Shown piece by piece: positions 60,898-64,000 of a stretch of DNA of 64,000 bases. The position numbers and the translations under genes were made by a program. The notes beneath the pieces are model-generated. The model saw only the letters and a program-made list of their open reading frames with translations. It had not been told where the DNA came from and searched no databases. The first letter of the stretch is position 1. Every line of letters starts with the position of its first letter. The stretch lies in IMG/VR virus record IMGVR_UViG_3300023176_004727, positions 1 to 64,000 of that record; one strand, written 5' to 3'. The stretch is from a virus.

Positions 60898-61992
60898 TTA
60901 AACTCCACTCAATTTTAAAAGGTTATTGTGTATTGTATTTGCAGTTTCCCTCCATGTAAATTTTTGTGCAGATTTAATTCCTGCTATATTTTCTCGTAAA
61001 GATCCATCTTTCCTTTTTTGATGAATATTACGCATATGTTCAACCATTTGGTCTACTTCACTACCGCCTATCTTTCTCCATTGAAATTCACCATGAAACC
61101 ATTTACCATCATTGGCAGGTTCATATCCAGAATCCATATGTATAAGTCGGCAGTTTTCTGTATTACAAAATTCCGTATGTCCAGTAGCATGTGAAATAAT
61201 AACGTGTCTGCCACATGCCAGCAATTCTAAAGCCTCTAAATTCCACCCCTCTGCTCTTGATGGAAATATACCGCAATGTATCTGTGACATGATACTATAC
61301 ACCATGGCCTGAGTTTGCTGACGAGGCACGAATATGATCTTATCACCTAGTTTTGTGTTCTTAAAGCTATTTATCCATGCCTGAGTCTCTTCTGGTTTCA
61401 AGAATGGATTACTTGCCATCATTACAAGAAGAACATCATCATCTTTTTCAAATGCCTTATTGAATACTTCGGGAAGTATATCGTGTCCCTTACGTGCTTC
61501 AAACTTGCCAAAGTTTCCAAATATTGTTTTTCCATTATCTGGCAATGGACAAGGCTTAAAAATATTATCATCATATCCTAAACGAACAACATGAGTATGT
61601 CCAACTTTTTTTGGAACATTGTCATGAATTACGTTCTTAGCCCAATCAGAGCAGACAAACAACTCATCTGGGTTGTTTAGGGAATGCAGTTCTCTATGAT
61701 TAAATTCCTCCAATTCAAATATCGGCATTGCCACTCTAAGACCTTTACCATAAAATGATCTAAGATCAAATTGATGCCATATTTTTAAACATGGAGCGTC
61801 GTAAAAAAAATCCCAACGACCTAATACATCCTGTATATGAGGACGTAATAGATCGTCAGGATTTGGTTGGTGATGATCTAATATTGGAATGTATCTTAAA
61901 TCATAATTAAGATTAAGAAGTTCCTTTAGAATGTATGATGATACGTATCCATAAGAAGTAGTATTAATAGGAGCATTAAGATTCAGTTTCAT
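60898..61992 (-). CDS. GT-B (GT4-like) glycosyltransferase
   Basis: 364 residues. N-terminal loop APINTTSYGYVSSYILKELL; SDWAKNVIHDNV near residue 125; KTIFGNFGKFEARKGHDILP as the C-terminal domain opens; donor motif SRAEGWNLEALELLACGRHV with the two glutamates of GT4 enzymes. It shares SDWAKNV and the E-x7-E element with the GT at 34574. No cysteine insertion. Starts inside the end of the previous gene (17-base overlap). Confidence 0.82.
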   Translation of the reverse strand: MKLNLNAPINTTSYGYVSSYILKELLNLNYDLRYIPILDHHQPNPDDLLRPHIQDVLGRWDFFYDAPCLKIWHQFDLRSFYGKGLRVAMPIFELEEFNHRELHSLNNPDELFVCSDWAKNVIHDNVPKKVGHTHVVRLGYDDNIFKPCPLPDNGKTIFGNFGKFEARKGHDILPEVFNKAFEKDDDVLLVMMASNPFLKPEETQAWINSFKNTKLGDKIIFVPRQQTQAMVYSIMSQIHCGIFPSRAEGWNLEALELLACGRHVIISHATGHTEFCNTENCRLIHMDSGYEPANDGKWFHGEFQWRKIGGSEVDQMVEHMRNIHQKRKDGSLRENIAGIKSAQKFTWRETANTIHNNLLKLSGV

Positions 61993-62167
61993 TCAATTGG
62001 TCTTTTCTGAATGGTGCTAGTTTTGGTTCACTAGCTTTTTTAAGCTGTTCCAACTCTTTTTCAAGTTTTCTTTCTTCTCGCAGGAGTGTTCTCTTTTTGA
62101 GAAGTTTTCGCTTAACTCTTGTCTTACGAGCCTGCTCCTTCTGTACTCTTCTTTTTTCCTTACTCAT
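61976..62167 (-). CDS. small highly basic coiled-coil protein
   Basis: 63 residues. Almost all Lys, Arg, Glu and Leu in the first two thirds (EKRRVQKEQARKTRVKRKLL), predicted to be one long helix, then a short polar tail. GAGGA upstream favours ATG 62167. Could bind nucleic acid or a partner; function unknown. Confidence 0.55.
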   Translation of the reverse strand: MSKEKRRVQKEQARKTRVKRKLLKKRTLLREERKLEKELEQLKKASEPKLAPFRKDQLNETES

Positions 62168-62396
62168 CATCTTCCTCTTGGGTCTTAACGTATATTACTT
62201 CATCTGCTCTTAGAAGTATTACTTCCCGTCCAATATCAGTATCACTAATAACCTCTATACAATTATCACTAAGTTCACCAGAAAAAACATCGTAGATTTG
62301 ATCTACTAGCAATGTTGAAGCGTCTTTTTTAAGGAAGACGGTTATATCCTGATTATTTCTTAGATGTATTGTAATCCTTCGTTTTTCACCTGACAT
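62160..62396 (-). CDS. small hypothetical protein coupled to SSB
   Basis: 78 residues from ATG 62396, overlapping the SSB stop as TGATG. Short alternating strands (RRITIHLRNNQDITVFLKK; EVILLRADEVIYVKT) suggest a small beta barrel, and the end is acidic. Tight coupling suggests it works with the SSB. Confidence 0.55.
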   Translation of the reverse strand: MSGEKRRITIHLRNNQDITVFLKKDASTLLVDQIYDVFSGELSDNCIEVISDTDIGREVILLRADEVIYVKTQEEDDE

Positions 62397-62734
62397 CAAA
62401 AGCTACTTTCTTGAGAAGCCCTCTTTGCTATCTTGAATAAGTTGTTAGCATACACAACGGCCTCTCGACGTTCATTTCCATTCTTATCAGTAAATTCATC
62501 TACTGATAATCGACCAACAACTGCGATCTTGTCGCCCTTCTCTGGGGAGAAGTATTCAAAATCTCTGTATGCAAAGCCAAATAGTTTTACGTCAATAAAC
62601 AACGTATCTTCTTTGTCTCCGCGTTTTGTATTAGCTGCCATTCTGATCTTAGCGTGTTTTCCATTTTCAGATTCATAGATATCTGGATCACGCACTAAGT
62701 TACCTACAAGTTTGATTTCATTGTTTAGTGACAT
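62396..62734 (-). CDS. ssb: single-stranded DNA-binding protein, OB-fold (SSB 2)
   Basis: 112 residues from ATG 62734, five bases after GAGGTG; an upstream in-frame ATG at 62746 has no ribosome site. LNNEIKLVGNLVRDPDIYES, HAKIRMAANTKRG, TLFIDVKLFGFAYRDFEYFS and KGDKIAVVGRLSVDEFTDKN with ERREAVVYANNL are the consecutive strands of a bacterial-type SSB. The family's usual acidic tail (DDDIPF) is absent; it ends RASQESSF. It coats ssDNA during replication. Confidence 0.88.
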   Translation of the reverse strand: MSLNNEIKLVGNLVRDPDIYESENGKHAKIRMAANTKRGDKEDTLFIDVKLFGFAYRDFEYFSPEKGDKIAVVGRLSVDEFTDKNGNERREAVVYANNLFKIAKRASQESSF

Positions 62735-62757
62735 AACACACCTCATTATAGTCTAAG

Positions 62758-62795
62758 TAATAGAAAAGATCCAGTTTTTTACTGTGAGAAACTGG
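62758..62795 (-). terminator. terminator-like hairpin upstream of ssb
   Basis: CCAGTTT (62771-62777) pairs with AAACTGG (62789-62795); the minus strand continues ATCTTTTCTATT, an imperfect U-run. It lies behind the gene at 62812 and 24 bases before a TATAAT (62745-62750, minus) that is too close to the ssb start to be its only promoter. Confidence 0.6.
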
Positions 62796-62811
62796 AAAAA
62801 CTCACCATTCA

Positions 62812-63132
62812 TCAAAAGATTGTTTCTAGCATCTTGCCACGAACAATCTGAGCGTGACCTCGATTAGATCCAGAATACACAGCCATTGCTAGTTGAGGCG
62901 TAATGCCAATAGCTCTAGCTGCACGTTCTGTGCCACGCTTTGTATTCTCAAAATAGCCGCTGCCAAGACTGCCTGCTACGGCAGTAACTGGATTAAAGGT
63001 CTTGCCTTTGTGTTGGCCTCGTCTAGCAACTCCGACAATTTTGTTTTCAACATATTCCCAAGAATACGCAGATGAAACACGAGTCAGAGTTTCTAAGAAT
63101 ACTGTCTGGGTCATAACTGTCTTGCTTGCCAT
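62812..63132 (-). CDS. hypothetical basic protein, first gene after the divergent promoter
   Basis: 106 residues from ATG 63132 with AAGGAG upstream. Basic and Gly-rich middle (VARRGQHKGKTFNPVTAVAG), then RGTERAARAIGITPQLAMAV. It is the first minus-strand gene from the TATAAT at 63175, so it is probably made early. No family recognised; a host-takeover or DNA-binding role would be a guess. Confidence 0.6.
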   Translation of the reverse strand: MASKTVMTQTVFLETLTRVSSAYSWEYVENKIVGVARRGQHKGKTFNPVTAVAGSLGSGYFENTKRGTERAARAIGITPQLAMAVYSGSNRGHAQIVRGKMLETIF

Positions 63133-63174
63133 AGTAAGTCTCCTTGAAAAAAATCCTAACAAACAGTTTACAGT

Positions 63175-63180
63175 ATTATA
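63175..63180 (-). promoter_or_regulatory. -10 element, minus-strand promoter
   Basis: A perfect TATAAT on the minus strand, 43 bases before the start at 63132. The expected -35 position does not resemble TTGACA, so activation or a phage-specific factor may be needed. It is the only good promoter-like box in front of the minus-strand genes at this end. Confidence 0.5.
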
Positions 63181-63216
63181 CCGAGTTCCGACCGAAAGCT
63201 CACCGATTTTTCTTGA

Positions 63217-63237
63217 TTTTCCCTGAAGTTCAGAAAA
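63217..63237. promoter_or_regulatory. candidate operator dyad between divergent promoters
   Basis: TTTTCCCTGAAGTTCAGAAAA reads as an inverted repeat (TTTTC..TGAA and TTCA.GAAAA) with a two-base insertion in the left arm. It lies midway between the two opposite TATAAT boxes (63175-63180 and 63265-63270), a classical place for a repressor or switch site. No regulator gene is identified. Confidence 0.35.
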
Positions 63238-63264
63238 GTATCGTCTTTTTCAATGTTGCTTGGC

Positions 63265-63270
63265 TATAAT
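63265..63270 (+). promoter_or_regulatory. -10 element, plus-strand promoter
   Basis: A perfect TATAAT on the plus strand with no clear TTGACA at the right distance upstream. There is no protein-coding frame with a ribosome site in the next 280 bases, so it may drive the structured RNA described at 63277-63480. Confidence 0.45.
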
Positions 63271-63276
63271 CTACTG

Positions 63277-63480
63277 GCTGGTTGTTGATTTCCAGCTTAC
63301 AGTCCTGTTGACAAACAAAAATCATCAGCTTGTGAGGCGTAGGCGAAATAATATCAGCTAAAGAACCTCCAACTGCACAGATATCCAATGGTTGCGAGCA
63401 GTCGCGTAATGATCTGTGTAACCCCCACAAGTTTATTTTTCAGAAGAAATTTTTATTTCTTTCTGAGCTTTATTATTTTT
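63277..63480 (+). ncRNA. candidate structured non-coding RNA
   Basis: This 204-base stretch has no supported gene. It folds into a series of hairpins: GCTGG/CCAGC (about 63279-63296); a ten-pair stem with two single bulges (63326-63337 with 63366-63375); directly next to it a perfect 7-bp stem CACAGAT/ATCTGTG (63376-63382 with 63412-63418) that encloses GCGA-GCAG-TCGC (63394-63405); and CAGAAGAAA/TTTCTTTCTG (63441-63465, one bulge) followed by a T-rich run to 63480. A perfect TATAAT lies at 63265-63270. Promoter, stacked hairpins and a terminator-like end suggest a small RNA; strand and function are inferred. Confidence 0.4.
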
Positions 63481-63563
63481 ACATATTTAGTTTTAAGTTT
63501 CAATTGTAGAGTTTACTACTTTACATGCTTATAGATAAGAAGTTCAGGTAAAAAGGAAAAAGT

Positions 63564-63917
63564 ATGAAGATTTCACAAAGAGCATACGAAGTAGAAAAGC
63601 GTTGGGGTAAAGAAGTTTGGTTTGCCAACAACGAAGAAAAGGATTACTGTGGTAAAGTTCTCTATATTAATCCCGGAGAAAAATTAAGTCTTCACTTTCA
63701 TGTTATCAAGGAAGAACATCTCTTTCTTTTACATGGAGATTGTAGTGTGACTTACCTAACACAAAAAGGTAATGAAGTAAGATTTGACATGAACGAAGGA
63801 GAAGCGTTACACATTAAGCCCGGATTTGTTCATAGATTTTCAACTGTTAATGGGTGTACATTGCTTGAAGCTAGTACTTTCCATCGGGATAGTGATAGCT
63901 ACAGGGTGCAACGGTGA
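63564..63917 (+). CDS. cupin-domain protein (mannose-6-phosphate isomerase type II-like)
   Basis: 117 residues. The double-stranded beta-helix motifs are clear: VEKRWGKEVWFANNEEKDYC, PGEKLSLHFHVIKEEHLFLL (the metal-binding HxH...E), and GEALHIKPGFVHRFSTVNG (second motif with His). This is the cupin of PMI/mannose-1-phosphate guanylyltransferase C-terminal domains, made here as a stand-alone protein. It may isomerise a sugar phosphate for glycan synthesis. AAGGA precedes ATG 63564, and the stop overlaps a glycosyltransferase start. Confidence 0.78.
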   Translation: MKISQRAYEVEKRWGKEVWFANNEEKDYCGKVLYINPGEKLSLHFHVIKEEHLFLLHGDCSVTYLTQKGNEVRFDMNEGEALHIKPGFVHRFSTVNGCTLLEASTFHRDSDSYRVQR

Positions 63918-64000
63918 AAGTCTTATTAATATCAGATTTTGGAGTCCATCACACATCCGGTGGGGCACAAAGAAGTAATCAGATAATTATTGACAAAGGT
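63914..64000 (+). CDS. glycosyltransferase, N-terminal fragment (cut by window end)
   Basis: A GTG at 63914 overlaps the cupin stop (GTGA). The 29 visible residues begin KVLLISDFGVHHTSGGAQRS, the strand and glycine-rich loop that open GT4-type GT-B glycosyltransferases (SGGAxR). Coupling to a sugar-phosphate cupin supports a glycan role. The rest lies outside the window. Confidence 0.6.
   Translation, partial: MKVLLISDFGVHHTSGGAQRSNQIIIDKG

Noticed and set aside
63230-63430. A 66-codon minus-strand reading frame in the non-coding region
   Set aside because: It would have to start at TTG with no ribosome site, overlaps the hairpins and the plus-strand TATAAT, and lacks family resemblance. 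The structured RNA reading explains the stretch better, though it is not disproved.
1-64000. tRNA genes, CRISPR arrays, insertion sequences, integrase or att site
   Set aside because: I saw no T-loop/anticodon cloverleaf, no spaced direct repeats, no transposase motif and no recombinase; absence is by eye only.

Overview
The window is a section of a large, AT-rich, double-stranded DNA tailed phage (or prophage or metagenomic phage contig). Support: a major tail tube candidate, a 2,172-residue tape-measure protein, a tail-tip module, a nearly complete phage replication set and genes packed with 4-14 base overlaps (TAATG, TGATG, ATGA). No sheath gene lies between the tube and tape-measure genes, so a long, flexible, siphovirus-type tail is the best reading. 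No tRNA, CRISPR array, integrase, terminase, portal or capsid gene is visible; the head genes should lie left of the window. Two motifs (GPGQNP in the gene at 28767, and CxC...HGDGHxTxCxC in the gene at 55277) recall, from memory only, proteins of Planctomycetota, so that phylum is a tentative host guess.

Layout. Plus strand, 1-28747: a short sugar block (sulfotransferase-like, GT-A glycosyltransferase-like, TagD-like cytidylyltransferase), small virion and connector genes, the tail tube (5361), a strong terminator hairpin, three genes in the tail-chaperone position, the tape measure (8936-15454), then four large tail-tip genes ending with a 2,007-residue cysteine-rich protein. The strands converge at 28748-28766.

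Minus strand, 63132 down to 28767: small genes with an SSB and a glycosyltransferase (62734-59426). Next is a 55003-59343 block with holin-like and signal-anchor proteins, a papain-like peptidase and an exported thioredoxin-fold protein, which I read as a lysis or envelope cassette. Then comes one long nucleotide and replication operon (54930-29530): class Ia ribonucleotide reductase, MazG, PhoH, RecA, a UvsY-like candidate, DnaB, primase, dNMP kinase, RecB-like nuclease, a DNA polymerase III alpha split into two genes around a DnaQ exonuclease, a second SSB, and a sigma factor. That operon continues into sugar-transfer genes, a homing-type nuclease and a Rad52/RecT-like annealing candidate. 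The sigma factor probably switches on the late plus-strand genes.

At the right end (63133-63563) a 431-base non-coding region holds two divergent perfect TATAAT boxes, a dyad between them and a stretch that folds into consecutive hairpins ending in a terminator-like structure: a candidate structured RNA. Beyond it a plus-strand sugar operon starts (cupin, then a glycosyltransferase cut by the window end).

The most striking whole-window signal is base-word avoidance. Reading the full sequence I found no CCWGG and no GCGC, although CCSGG (about 48) and CGCG (about 30) are common. Pro-Gly pairs are therefore always written with CCG or CCC. This points to strong selection by, or co-existence with, restriction-modification systems of these two specificities.
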